A DNA stretch of 64,000 nucleotides from Stappia stellulata (GTDB taxonomy: Bacteria; Pseudomonadota; Alphaproteobacteria; Rhizobiales; Stappiaceae). Below, piece by piece: positions 38,170 to 47,400 of the stretch; the stretch's first letter is position 1; each line of letters opens with the position of its first letter. A model generated the notes under the pieces. The model saw only the letters and a list, made by a program, of their open reading frames with translations, had not been told where the DNA came from and did no database searches. Position numbers and translations under genes: made by a program. The stretch spans positions 587,092 to 651,091 of the forward strand of contig NZ_JAIVMF010000001.1 in NCBI RefSeq assembly GCF_020176715.1, given 5' to 3'.

Positions 38170-39579
38170 TCAGCTCGCGGCGGATTGCTTCTTGGGTTCG
38201 GTCGCGAGCGCGGCCTTGCGGCTGCGGCGCAGCTGATCGGCATACTCTTTGCCGAAATAGCTTTCGCACAGGCCGATCGCCGCATCGACGGCCACCAGAT
38301 GGGCCTTTCGCTCGGCGCCGGCCTTTTGCGATAGCTCCGAAAGCAGCGCGCGGGTCTTGATTTCCAGCGACTGATCGAGGGCGGTCCGGGTGCGGGCGGT
38401 GATCTCGTTCACCGCGAGGCTGTCGGCGGCGTCGCGCATCTTGTCGAGCAGCATCATGCCGCGATGCGCCTCCTCGATGGCCGCGGTGTCGGTTTTCGGC
38501 TCTCCCGCCTCGTCGAGCCTGGGGACCAGCAGCGCACGCCGGACACTGCCGGTCATGGCTTCCAGTTCCCGCGTGACCAGGGCGGAGACGGAGCGGCGGG
38601 TGACCGCCATCCGCTGCTGCCATGTGCCGGATTCGGCAAGGTCGTAGTGGCGATCGATGGTCTTCATCAGCCGGCAATAGGCGTTCAGCGCCTCCGCGAG
38701 TTCGGCGTTCGAACAGGCTCCGCAGGCAATCGCCGAGAAGCGTTCGGCTTCGGAGAACGCCATTTCGGCGAATATCGCATAGGGCGACGCGGCCATCTTC
38801 TTGATCGAGGTGGAGCCGGCAAGGCTCGCCGTCAGCGCCAGCAGCGTGTCGGCAATCTCGACGCGGCTCAGCACGATGGAGGCAATCAGCGGCGCCTGTT
38901 CGCCATGCCGGTCCATCACCGCCTTGATCCGCAAGAGCGAGGGACTTCCCGCCTTGAAATCCCACTCCGTGAGGCGGACCGGCAGGCTTTCGCGAAGCCC
39001 GTCGAGCCACGGCCGCGCGTTGAAGGCTGCGAGAATATCGTGAAGGTCGCGCAGTGCCCGTTCGCCGCCGACAAGCATCGCGATCTTCTGGTGAACCCTG
39101 TCGCTGGAGTGCGCTTCCGCCAGTGTTTCCGCGACCAGCGGCATCGCCTGCTCGCGCAGGTCCTCCGCAAGGGTTTCAACGGTCTGCGGTTCGGTCTCCA
39201 TGCGCATGGAGACCTCCTCGGCGGACCCGAACGCCTTAGGCGCAAGGTCGCGGGACATCCAGGTCCAGATCAGCGGAAGACTGGAGCGGTTGATCCGGCC
39301 CGGCACCTTGCCGGACAGACCCTCATTCGCCAGAAGGTCCTCGATCGGTCGATAGAACGCTCTTTGCAGCCGTCCGCCGCGCGGTTCGCCGTCGAGCACC
39401 AGCGTGTCCGCGGTGCGCACGGCATTCAGGCAGGCATCGAGAATCAGGTCGAGATGCGGGTCGTCCGAGCCCTGCGAGCGCGCGTGCTCGAGACTGCGCA
39501 ATAACGTCCGGATCGCGCGCGGAGACAGCGCGTCCAGATAGGACTTGATCTTTAACGTCAGTTGATGCCGGTCAGGCAT
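38170..39579 (-). CDS. Conserved-looking protein of unknown function, largely alpha-helical
   Basis: A 469-residue soluble protein I cannot assign. There is no signal peptide or membrane segment. The composition suggests helical repeats: residues 10-40 (LTLKIKSYLDALSPRAIRTL), a central region with FSAIACGACSNAELAEAL, and a long charged C-terminal half predicted as helices. Codon use matches its neighbours, so it is not a recent import. The start is placed at ATG 39579; an in-frame start at 39645 would add 22 residues. Lying beside ccmI does not define its role. Confidence 0.8.
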   Translation of the reverse strand: MPDRHQLTLKIKSYLDALSPRAIRTLLRSLEHARSQGSDDPHLDLILDACLNAVRTADTLVLDGEPRGGRLQRAFYRPIEDLLANEGLSGKVPGRINRSSLPLIWTWMSRDLAPKAFGSAEEVSMRMETEPQTVETLAEDLREQAMPLVAETLAEAHSSDRVHQKIAMLVGGERALRDLHDILAAFNARPWLDGLRESLPVRLTEWDFKAGSPSLLRIKAVMDRHGEQAPLIASIVLSRVEIADTLLALTASLAGSTSIKKMAASPYAIFAEMAFSEAERFSAIACGACSNAELAEALNAYCRLMKTIDRHYDLAESGTWQQRMAVTRRSVSALVTRELEAMTGSVRRALLVPRLDEAGEPKTDTAAIEEAHRGMMLLDKMRDAADSLAVNEITARTRTALDQSLEIKTRALLSELSQKAGAERKAHLVAVDAAIGLCESYFGKEYADQLRRSRKAALATEPKKQSAAS

Positions 39580-39719
39580 TGGGTCCGCTCGCAACACAGG
39601 CGTAATTACAACTCGGCGGAACGGTCGCAGAAAAGGATTAAACAAGTGTTGGCACGGGCTTCCGGCGGTGCGCGCTCGGAATTTGCCGGAGCGTCAGCCG
39701 ACGGGCTGCGGCACAGGCG

Positions 39720-40175
39720 TCAGGTGATCGGCTGCCAGGTGCCGGCCTCGCCCCGGCAGGCGGCGCCACGCAGCGAGCTCTCGCGGTCGTCGATCAGGAT
39801 GATATGCGTGTAATCGCGGCAAACGATGTTGTTCACCTGGTAGTTCGGTCCGGTAACGACCCGGCCCCTGGCGCCGCTGGTGCGGTTGCGCCATTCCACG
39901 GTCTCGCCCGTACGATCGACAGCGAGCGCGCCACGCAGCGCGGTGGCGGCGGCGCGGCGGTCCGCATCGGACATCGCCTGCCCGGTTTCGGTCTTGAGAA
40001 GATCCGCCAGAGCCCGGTCGGCTTCCGACTGGGGAACAGCGGACGCGCTGAACGCACTGCCGAACAGGCCGTCCCCGACGACAACAGGTCCGGTTGTGCC
40101 GGTGCCCTGCGAACTGGCGCAACCGGCAGCCAGAGCAGCAAAGCCAACAGCCAGCACAAGCCTGAACGCGTTCAT
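39720..40175 (-). CDS. Small outer-membrane-type lipoprotein (surface antigen-like)
   Basis: A 151-residue protein with a type II signal peptide: MNAFRLVLAVGFAALAAGC, lipobox LAAGC with the acylated Cys at residue 19. The C-terminal part, VEWRNRTSGARGRVV followed by CRDYTHIILID, resembles the 17 kDa/RT0821-type surface protein domain, in which conserved Trp-Asn and Cys-Arg positions occur. The start is ATG 40175. The function is unknown; probably envelope structural. Confidence 0.8.
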   Translation of the reverse strand: MNAFRLVLAVGFAALAAGCASSQGTGTTGPVVVGDGLFGSAFSASAVPQSEADRALADLLKTETGQAMSDADRRAAATALRGALAVDRTGETVEWRNRTSGARGRVVTGPNYQVNNIVCRDYTHIILIDDRESSLRGAACRGEAGTWQPIT

Positions 40176-40363
40176 TCCAACTTCCCTATCCATACGGGGC
40201 GGCCCGATCCGCCTCCGACCGCCATCGTCTGTGTTTCCATGTCCCGTTTCCATCCGTGAAAGCCACGGAAGCGACCGGGGGGAACGCACCCCGATAATCT
40301 TCAGGATCGGGGAGAAATTACATGCATTTGTGGCCGAACTGCGTCTCACGATCCGCCTGCGGG

Positions 40364-41794
40364 TCACGTCTGCGAAATGCGTGGCGTAGCGGCATCCCCA
40401 CCCTCCAGCATCGGCAGCACCAGCGTCGCGCTTAGCCCGCCGGCAGCCGAAGGTGACAGGGTGAACTCCCCACCGTAAAGAGCCGCGAGATCGACGACAA
40501 TGGACAGGCCGAGCCCGGTTCCCGGCACGGTTTCGTCGAGCCGCCGGCCGCGCTTCAGCGCTTCCGCGCGTTCTTCCGGCGAAAGTCCCGGACCGTCATC
40601 CGTGACGCGAATCGCAAGCCGTCCGGCCCCTGGCCCGTCGAGGCGTTGGAGGGAAACCTCGACCCGCGACCTTGCCCATTTGCAGGCGTTGTCGATCAGG
40701 TTTCCGGCCATTTCCTCAAGATCATGCTCCTCGCCGCGAAAGCGAAGCCCCGTCTCCCCGGAGAGCGTTACGTCGACGTTACGCTCGCCATGGATCTTCG
40801 CCATCACCTTCACCAGCCGGACAAGCACGGGGGATACCTCGGTGGACACGCCGATGACACGGCGTTGTGCGGCCATGCGCGCGCGTTCCAGGTGATGATT
40901 GACCTGCGCCCGCATCACGGCCGCCTGTTCGCCGATCTTGCGCGCGTCAGGACTGTGACCGGCGCGGACCTCGTTGAGGATCACGCTCAGCGGCGTCTTC
41001 AGCGCATGCGCGAGATTGCCGACATGGGTGCGGGCGCGTTCGACCACTTCGCGGTTGGACCGCACCAGGGCGTTGAGCTCCTGCCCCAGCGGGCGAAGGT
41101 CCGGGGGAAGATCTTCCTCGACGGTTTCCGCGTCTCCGCGCCGCACGGCGGCGAGCGAGGCGCGAAGGGCCGCCATGGGGCGCAATCCGATCCGCACCTG
41201 AAGCACGATCGCGCCCACCAGCCCGATGCCGAGAACCAGAAGCGTCAGCGCCACCTGTCCGGCGAAGGTCGCCTCGCGCTCGCGCAGCTCCTGCGTCTCG
41301 CCGGCGACGGCGATCCGGTAGGCCGCGGCCTCCGCGAAGATGATGCGCCTTTGAAGAACCCGCAGTTCCGCGCCACGCGGACTGACAATGACAGAGCGCA
41401 GCTCGCCGTCCACGGGGAGATCCGGCAACTCCAGCCGGTCGCCGAACAGGGAGAGGGAGGAAAACAGCACTTCGTCGCTGCGCGCGTCGAGCACGACCCA
41501 GTACCAGCCGGAGGCGGGCAGGTCGAAGCGCGGTTCGCCGAGGTTGCCCGGCTCCGCCGGCGCGCCCGGCGTTCCGCCGGCCATCTCCCCGACAATGGCC
41601 TTCACATAGACGTCGAGCCGTGCATCGAAGGCGCGCTCGCTCGCCTCGCGATAGAGCGCGACCAGCACGAAGCCCGCGATAAAGATGGCGATTGCCGACC
41701 AGATGGCCGCGACCAGGATCAGCCGCGCGGCCAGCGAGCGGTTGCGCATCCAGCCGGACAGCCGGCCGGCGTTCCCCACCGCCTGTTCAGCCAT
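40364..41794 (-). CDS. Sensor histidine kinase (PhoQ-like H-box)
   Basis: A 476-residue membrane kinase. Helix 1 is near 20-45, followed by a periplasmic domain of about 125 residues, helix 2 near 175-195, and HAMP. The H-box is NLAHALKTPLSVIL, the Ala-Leu variant typical of PhoQ-like kinases. HATPase has NLIDNACKWA, DDGPGLS and GTGLGLSIV. The start is ATG 41794, overlapping the regulator by 8 bases with a GGCGAGGCGG ribosome site inside that gene. It is third in a PepSY protein/regulator/kinase operon. Confidence 0.93.
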   Translation of the reverse strand: MAEQAVGNAGRLSGWMRNRSLAARLILVAAIWSAIAIFIAGFVLVALYREASERAFDARLDVYVKAIVGEMAGGTPGAPAEPGNLGEPRFDLPASGWYWVVLDARSDEVLFSSLSLFGDRLELPDLPVDGELRSVIVSPRGAELRVLQRRIIFAEAAAYRIAVAGETQELREREATFAGQVALTLLVLGIGLVGAIVLQVRIGLRPMAALRASLAAVRRGDAETVEEDLPPDLRPLGQELNALVRSNREVVERARTHVGNLAHALKTPLSVILNEVRAGHSPDARKIGEQAAVMRAQVNHHLERARMAAQRRVIGVSTEVSPVLVRLVKVMAKIHGERNVDVTLSGETGLRFRGEEHDLEEMAGNLIDNACKWARSRVEVSLQRLDGPGAGRLAIRVTDDGPGLSPEERAEALKRGRRLDETVPGTGLGLSIVVDLAALYGGEFTLSPSAAGGLSATLVLPMLEGGDAATPRISQT

Positions 41795-42452
41795 CCGCCT
41801 CGCCGATCCGGTATCCAAGGCCACGCACGGTTTCGATCAGGCCGGTGTCGAATTTCTTGCGCAGACGCCCGACAAAGACCTCGATCGTGTTGGAATCGCG
41901 GTCGAAATCCTGATCGTAGAGATGCTCGATCAGCTCCGTGCGCGACACGATGCGGCCCTTGTGATGCATCAGATAGGACAGCAGCCGGAATTCGTGGGAG
42001 GTGAGCTTCACGGTCGTGCCGTTTTCCGTGACCTTGCCGGCGCGCATGTCGAGACGCACCTCGCCGACGGCGATCTCGTTGCTCGCATGACCGGCGGCAC
42101 GCCGCAAAAGCGCCCTCAGCCGCGCCACGACCTCCTCCATGTGGAAGGGCTTGGCAACATAGTCGTCCGCGCCGGCGTCGATGCCGGCCACCTTGTCCGA
42201 CCAGCGATCGCGCGCGGTGAGAATCAGCACCGGCATGGTTCGTCCGTCGCGCCGCCAGCGCTCCAGGACGCTCAGGCCGTCGAGCACCGGCAGGCCGAGG
42301 TCGAGAACCACGGCGTCATAGGGTTCGGTGTCGCCCAGGAAATGGCCTTCCTCGCCGTCCTTCGCGCTGTCGACGACATATCCCGCCTCCTCCAGCGCCT
42401 CGCGGAGCTGACGGTTGAGGTCGTCGTCGTCTTCCACAACAAGCAGTCGCAT
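41787..42452 (-). CDS. OmpR-family response regulator (PhoP-like)
   Basis: A 221-residue regulator: receiver with acidic VEDDDD, phospho-acceptor Asp51 in VVLDLGLP and Lys in YVAKPF, then a winged-helix domain (LTSHEFRLLSYLMHHKGRI, VFVGRLRKKFD, TVRGLGYRIG). It is coupled to the kinase by an 8-base overlap and follows a small secreted protein by 35 bases. Confidence 0.95.
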   Translation of the reverse strand: MRLLVVEDDDDLNRQLREALEEAGYVVDSAKDGEEGHFLGDTEPYDAVVLDLGLPVLDGLSVLERWRRDGRTMPVLILTARDRWSDKVAGIDAGADDYVAKPFHMEEVVARLRALLRRAAGHASNEIAVGEVRLDMRAGKVTENGTTVKLTSHEFRLLSYLMHHKGRIVSRTELIEHLYDQDFDRDSNTIEVFVGRLRKKFDTGLIETVRGLGYRIGEADG

Positions 42453-42487
42453 CTTCGCGAAAAACCTCTTTCCTCAAATTTCCGAAG

Positions 42488-42841
42488 TCAGCGCAGGACC
42501 CTGCCGCTCTGGGCATCGACCACGCGCGTGTCGACCCGCCCGCCGCTCAGGACCGAAAGCACATAGACAAGACGCCCGCCCTCGCGGCACAGGTCCGCCC
42601 GCACGATTTCCCCTCCCACGGCCCCGGCGACACGGCCGAGCGGCAGCGCCTGGCCGCTGGAGACGGCGGCCCGTGCCTGCGGCTGGCTGAGACATTGCCC
42701 CTGCGCGGTCACGGGCTGCGCAAGTGCCAGCATCGCGAACAGGACAACGGCCGTCAGCGCCGGGCGGGAGGCTTTCAGAAGCCGGAAGGAAGGGTGTGTG
42801 TGCATGTAGGTTCCGTACCGGGTTTCGTGTGAATAGCACAT
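42488..42841 (-). CDS. Small secreted PepSY-like protein upstream of the two-component pair
   Basis: About 117 residues. A signal peptide (hydrophobic LTAVVLFAMLALA, cleavage near VTAQG) precedes a compact domain ending LVYVLSVLSGGRVDTRVVDAQSGRVL, the strand pattern of PepSY-type periplasmic proteins that often accompany PhoPQ-like systems. Cys pairs (QCLSQP, ADLCREG) could form a disulfide. The start is ATG 42841 with GAAAGGG upstream; ATG 42805 would give a tidier signal peptide. A role modulating the kinase is inferred from position. Confidence 0.75.
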   Translation of the reverse strand: MCYSHETRYGTYMHTHPSFRLLKASRPALTAVVLFAMLALAQPVTAQGQCLSQPQARAAVSSGQALPLGRVAGAVGGEIVRADLCREGGRLVYVLSVLSGGRVDTRVVDAQSGRVLR

Positions 42842-42894
42842 GAATGACCCTTTCAAGAACCCGTAAGCCGACAGCGAATTCAGCCATCGCCGGC

Positions 42895-43311
42895 TCAGGC
42901 GTCCTTGCCTGCCCCTCGCCCGACCCGGGTTGCCCGCACAGCGCCCTGAAGGCCGTCGACAAGAAACAGCGACAGGAGGATTGCGCCCGCCCATTCATCG
43001 AGCGGCGACGGCAGGGCGGCAACATTCCAGGAGAAGGAGAAAATGCTGTCGGCGATCACCGCCGTCCACCACAGGCCGAGCGGCACCACGAACATCAGCC
43101 GCCCCAGGCGTGCGGCGGTGAAAAAGCTGCCCTGTTCCGCCAGCAGCACGGCGCGGGCATGGGAGCGGGCCTCCATCTCGGAGCGGATCGCCGTTGCGGC
43201 GAGATCGGCCGAGAGACGCTCGCTTTCGCCACGCGCTGCGATCCGGCGGTCGAAATGGGCGAGCACCAGGCGCAGAAAAGGTCCGGCGAGCCATTGCAGG
43301 AGCAGGGTCAT
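42895..43311 (-). CDS. Holin-like membrane protein (three-helix type)
   Basis: A 138-residue protein with an amphipathic or hydrophobic N-terminus (MTLLLQWLAGPFLRLVL), a charged middle (about 20-65), then two membrane helices (about 70-90, containing MFVVPLGLWWTAVIADSIF, and 105-122). The motif PLGLWW...SWNVAALPSPLDEWAG is typical of GTA/phage 3TM holin-family proteins as I know them. It would form lesions releasing the lysozyme encoded upstream. It overlaps the preceding small membrane gene by 4 bases (ATGA) and is the last gene of the GTA cluster. Confidence 0.75.
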   Translation of the reverse strand: MTLLLQWLAGPFLRLVLAHFDRRIAARGESERLSADLAATAIRSEMEARSHARAVLLAEQGSFFTAARLGRLMFVVPLGLWWTAVIADSIFSFSWNVAALPSPLDEWAGAILLSLFLVDGLQGAVRATRVGRGAGKDA

Positions 43312-43517
43312 CGCCGCCCCTCCCGCCAGGCCGGCGGACCGGAGGTGACATGGCGCAACACGATGTTGGCGATATTCACCCCGACCACCAGCCAAAGCGC
43401 GATGTGCGGCGGCAGATGCGCGCTCCAGTCGACGTCGGCGAGATAGCGCAGGATCTCCAGGAGAATGACGCTCGATGCCGCGCCAAGGTTGAGCAGCAGC
43501 GTTTTCCAGCCACGCAT
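43308..43517 (-). CDS. Small holin-like membrane protein
   Basis: A 69-residue protein with two hydrophobic stretches (LLLNLGAASSVILLEILRYL and IALWLVVGVNIANIVL) joined by a short acidic loop (ADVDWSAHLPP) and ending in a basic tail. Size and topology suit a class II holin or pinholin, or an antiholin to the next gene; which of the two forms the hole is unknown. The start is ATG 43517 with GGAACG upstream. It lies 43 bases from the lysozyme gene. Confidence 0.7.
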   Translation of the reverse strand: MRGWKTLLLNLGAASSVILLEILRYLADVDWSAHLPPHIALWLVVGVNIANIVLRHVTSGPPAWREGRR

Positions 43518-43560
43518 GGACGTTCCTTTCGGTGTTGATGGTTCGGGGAAAACGGAGGCG

Positions 43561-44370
43561 TCAGCGCGGCGATCCGCGCCAGCGCCGCCAGGCGGCGCGC
43601 ACGGCGCCAAGGAGCGCAAGCCCCACTGCCAGCACCCCGGCGAGACGGGACGGGCGGCGCGCCGGGGAGCGATTCCCGGCTGTCTCGCGAAGGCGGCGTT
43701 CGGCCGCCGCGCGGGTCCTCGGTCCGAAAATCCCGTCGACGGCAAGCGGCGGGGTGTCGCGCTGGAAGGCGCGGGTCGCAGCCGCAAAATCGGCCTGCAG
43801 GTAGCCCAGCGCCCGCAACATGCGCATCGCGCTCTCTTCATCGACCGTCGCATCCGCCGGCTCCCGGGGCGCTTCAGCGCGGTCAAGGCCCGGGAACGTT
43901 CCAGTGCGCAGCAGATGCGCCTCCTCCTTGCGGCGACGCACCAGTCCCGGCAGCTTGCGACCGCGCGCGGTGTTGTAATTGGCGCTCAGGATCGCGGCGG
44001 CACGGGCCGGATCTCCTGCCGAGAGCGCGCGCGCCCAGCGCCAGGTCAGCGCCCGCGGGCCAAGGTTGTAGGCGACCGAACAGGCGGCATCGAAGTGATG
44101 CTGCGGCAAGGCGCCGAACCGGGCGGTAACGGCCGCGCCGTATTCCTCGTCCACCAGCCGTTTCAGGATCACATCGGCATCGGCGCGCGAGATCGCGTCG
44201 CCCATGCGCAGTGCCCGCCCGTGCCGGGTCCGCCACCAGGCGGCAAAGACCCGGCTGCGCATGGTGAAGCCGTATCCGATCGTGAGAACGCCGACCGGAT
44301 CCCGGTAGGCGGTCGACACAAAGCCTTCATGCCCGGCGATGAACGCCAGACCCTTGTCGCTGATTTTCAT
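43561..44370 (-). CDS. T4-type lysozyme (GH24 endolysin) with peptidoglycan-binding domain and C-terminal membrane helix
   Basis: A 269-residue endolysin. The catalytic triad of T4 lysozyme is intact with exact spacing: Glu15 (GHEG), Asp24 and Thr30 (E-8-D-5-T), followed by IGYGFT. Residues 180-225 form a peptidoglycan-binding type 1 repeat (LRALGYLQADF, VDGIFGPRTRAA). A final hydrophobic helix (about 243-258) and basic tail could anchor it in the membrane, which is unusual for a holin-dependent enzyme. There is no N-terminal signal. It follows the GTA megatron gene by 41 bases on the same strand. Confidence 0.9.
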   Translation of the reverse strand: MKISDKGLAFIAGHEGFVSTAYRDPVGVLTIGYGFTMRSRVFAAWWRTRHGRALRMGDAISRADADVILKRLVDEEYGAAVTARFGALPQHHFDAACSVAYNLGPRALTWRWARALSAGDPARAAAILSANYNTARGRKLPGLVRRRKEEAHLLRTGTFPGLDRAEAPREPADATVDEESAMRMLRALGYLQADFAAATRAFQRDTPPLAVDGIFGPRTRAAAERRLRETAGNRSPARRPSRLAGVLAVGLALLGAVRAAWRRWRGSPR

Positions 44371-44411
44371 GATTGTCTCCCGATGGCCGGGCCAGGATGC
44401 AGCCCTCACGT

Positions 44412-47400
44412 TCACACGATGAAGTCCGCGCGCGCCTCCAGTCCCGGACCGACGACGTCGGAGATCTGGCGCACCCGCAATCTGACCAGGGATTGCGGAG
44501 CTCCGAAGACGGAGAGTTCCTCGGCGTCCGACAGGACGACGGATGGGGCCGCCACCTCCCGCGACCAGACCGTCAGGCCGCCGGCGTCGAGCAGCTCCGC
44601 CAGATAGGCCTCGCGCGCCTCACCGAGCGGGACATCGACCGTAGTCCAGGCATCGCCGCCGGTGCGCGTGCGCCGGATCCAGGAAAAGGCGATCCCGCTG
44701 CCGGCGATCCGCTCGCCCGCGAGATGCACCGGCGCCAGGGGCATCAACGCCCGCGCCCGCCAGACATGCGCCAGGTCCTTGCGCGCCGCACTGTCGAGCG
44801 GCAGACCCGCCGGCAACACCGCATAGGTGAAGGGCACGCCGATTTCGTCGAGCGAGGGCGGCAAATGCGCGACCGCTTCATCGAGCAGAACGCCGCGGGA
44901 ACCGGCGGGAACCGGACGGGCGGCAGCACGTTCGGTGCCCAATAGCCCGCGCAGCAGCATGCCAAGCCGGTAGCGGCGCGGGCCGATCAGTTCGGCGCGC
45001 TGAAACTGCAGCACCTCCACGTCCCCGTCGGCGCCGACGATGGCAAGCGGGTTGGCGCCGCCAAGCACCTGGTCCTGCGACACCTCGGAAAAGGTGCCCG
45101 AGGAGACCTCGACATCGACCTCGCTCACCCGGTCCCAGCGCGCCACCGGCCCGGCCAAAAGGGGCGTCAGGGTTTCCACCAGAAGCGCGGGGGCGGTCAG
45201 CTGGGCATGATACACCGGCGCGCCCTCGCCACGGACCCGGTAGACATCGACCGCCCCCGGCCAGGGCGCGGCGAAGGCGGCCATGCGCGGCGCGGCGTCC
45301 TGCGCGTCGCCCGGCAGTGTCGGCAGATCGAGGATCAGCACATCCGCCGCGCCGGTCGCGGCGATCACCGAGCGCGGGCGCGCCTCGCCGCCAAGGCTTC
45401 TGGCGCGCAATGCGACCGGGGCCCGGGCCGCGCGGGCGCTGACGCGGCGCGCAGCCCCCTCCTCCACCGCCTCGATAAGGTATTCGGCATCTCGCCCCCG
45501 TCCGGCGGAGGGATCGGCGGCAAGCGTCACGACATCGCCGGGTTCAAGCTCCAGCCGTCCGGGCGGCAGGGAGAATTCGACCTCCTCGCGTCCGCTCCAG
45601 CGCGCGAGCAACAGCTGATCGGCAAGCGCCGCCGCCAGGGCCGGGTCGAGGGCGCAGGCGAGATCGATCTGCTCGACCCGCGCGCTGTGCCCTTCCCGCC
45701 GCTTGGAGGAAATCACATAGCGTCGATGCCCGCGCGCCGCGTCGCGGGCAGCGATGCGGATTTCAGCCGGAAGGTCCGCATCCTGGGAACGCCGGACACT
45801 TGCCGCCGCCGCATCCCGCTCGACGGCCAGATCCGCGTTGTCGAGACGCGCGACAGGCGGGCTCCAGCGCGGCAGCACGGCAATCTGCGGACCGCGATCC
45901 ACGGCGACCGCGCCTGCCGCATCGAGAAGCGGCGCCAGCACGTTCCTGAGCGCTTCCGGTCCCGGGACGGCGGTGCCATCCAGGGTGCCGGCAATCTCGC
46001 CAATGGCAAAGAGGCTTGCCGGAATGTCGAAGTCGGCGGCAAGCGCGCGCGCCAGGCCGGCAACGGACACGCTGCCCAGGCGTCCGCTCAGCCAGTGTCC
46101 GGCCCGCCAGTTCACGCCGTCGGCCCAAATGTCGGTCTGGCTGGGAAAGGCGGGAAACGGCCGCGCGTCCCATGTCCACAAATACAAGTGCCCCGCATCG
46201 ACCATCGGCTCGCCATAGACCGGCGACACCGGGTTGTCGCCCGCCGCAATCTCCGGGTGCGCGCCGGTCCACCAGCCGAGCACCGTTTCCAGTGCGCGCC
46301 GCTGGATGAGATCGTCGCGCCCGCCGTTGGAGAAGCGCGGCCATGCGGCTTCCGACGACTTGGCGTCGAAGAACAGGTTCGGCTGGTTGGCGCCCTTGTC
46401 GATGGCCGGCACGCCGAGTTCGGTGAACCAGATCGGCTTGGACCGGGGCACCCAGTTCGTGGCGATGCCCGTCTCCACGCCCGCCTCCCGCTCGATATGG
46501 GGGTTCGACCACCAGCCGGCGAGGTCCTTGGCACGATAGACCCAGGGCTTGCCGTAGGCGCCATCGGTGATCGGCGTGCGGATGCCGGCCGCGCGCGCCG
46601 CATCGTCGGCATAGTACCAGTCGTGGTCCTCGCCGCCGGCAACGCCCGCCCGCAGCATCTCCCGGTCGTAGGGATTGACGTTGCCGTCCGGATCGCCGCC
46701 ATCGCGGGCATCGGCTAGCGGGAAATAGGCGTTGATCCCGACCGCATCGATATTGGCATTCGCCCAAAGCGGATCGAGGGGAAAACGCAGATCCCCGCCG
46801 CCCGGCTGATGGGCGCCATATTCGCTCCAGTCCGCCGCATAAGTTACCTTTGCGCCCGGGAGCACGGTCTTGACGTCGGCGGCAAGCGCCTTGAGCGCAT
46901 CGACGAAGGGATGGACGCCCGGCGCCGCGCTCAGCCTTGTCAGGCCGCGCATTTCCGACCCGAGCAGAAAGGCATCAACCCCGCCGGCCACGGCGGCGAG
47001 CCGTGCCTGATGCAGGATGAAGCGGCGGAACGACCATTCCGCCGGACCGGCGTAGCCAACCCCCTGCGCCTGCGGGAGAAAATGCGCGACCTGGGCCGTT
47101 CCGGCAAAGGCCGCGACCTCGCTTGCCGCCGCCGCCGTTCCCTCGGGCGAGCCGGCAAGGCCCGGCGCCAGCGACGCTGTGATCCTGCCGCGCCAGGGGT
47201 GGGCGGCCTGTTCGCTGCCGCCATAGGGGTCGGGCAGGCCGTTTCCCGCCGGAATGTCCATGAGGATGAAGGGATGCAGCGTGACCTGGAGCCCGCGGGC
47301 GTTGAGGTCCCGGATCGCGGCGATCACGCTCGAATCGGCCGGCGTTCCGCCATAGGCCGGCCGTCCCGCATGCAGGCTGACGGTCGCGGCCGTTCCGGCG

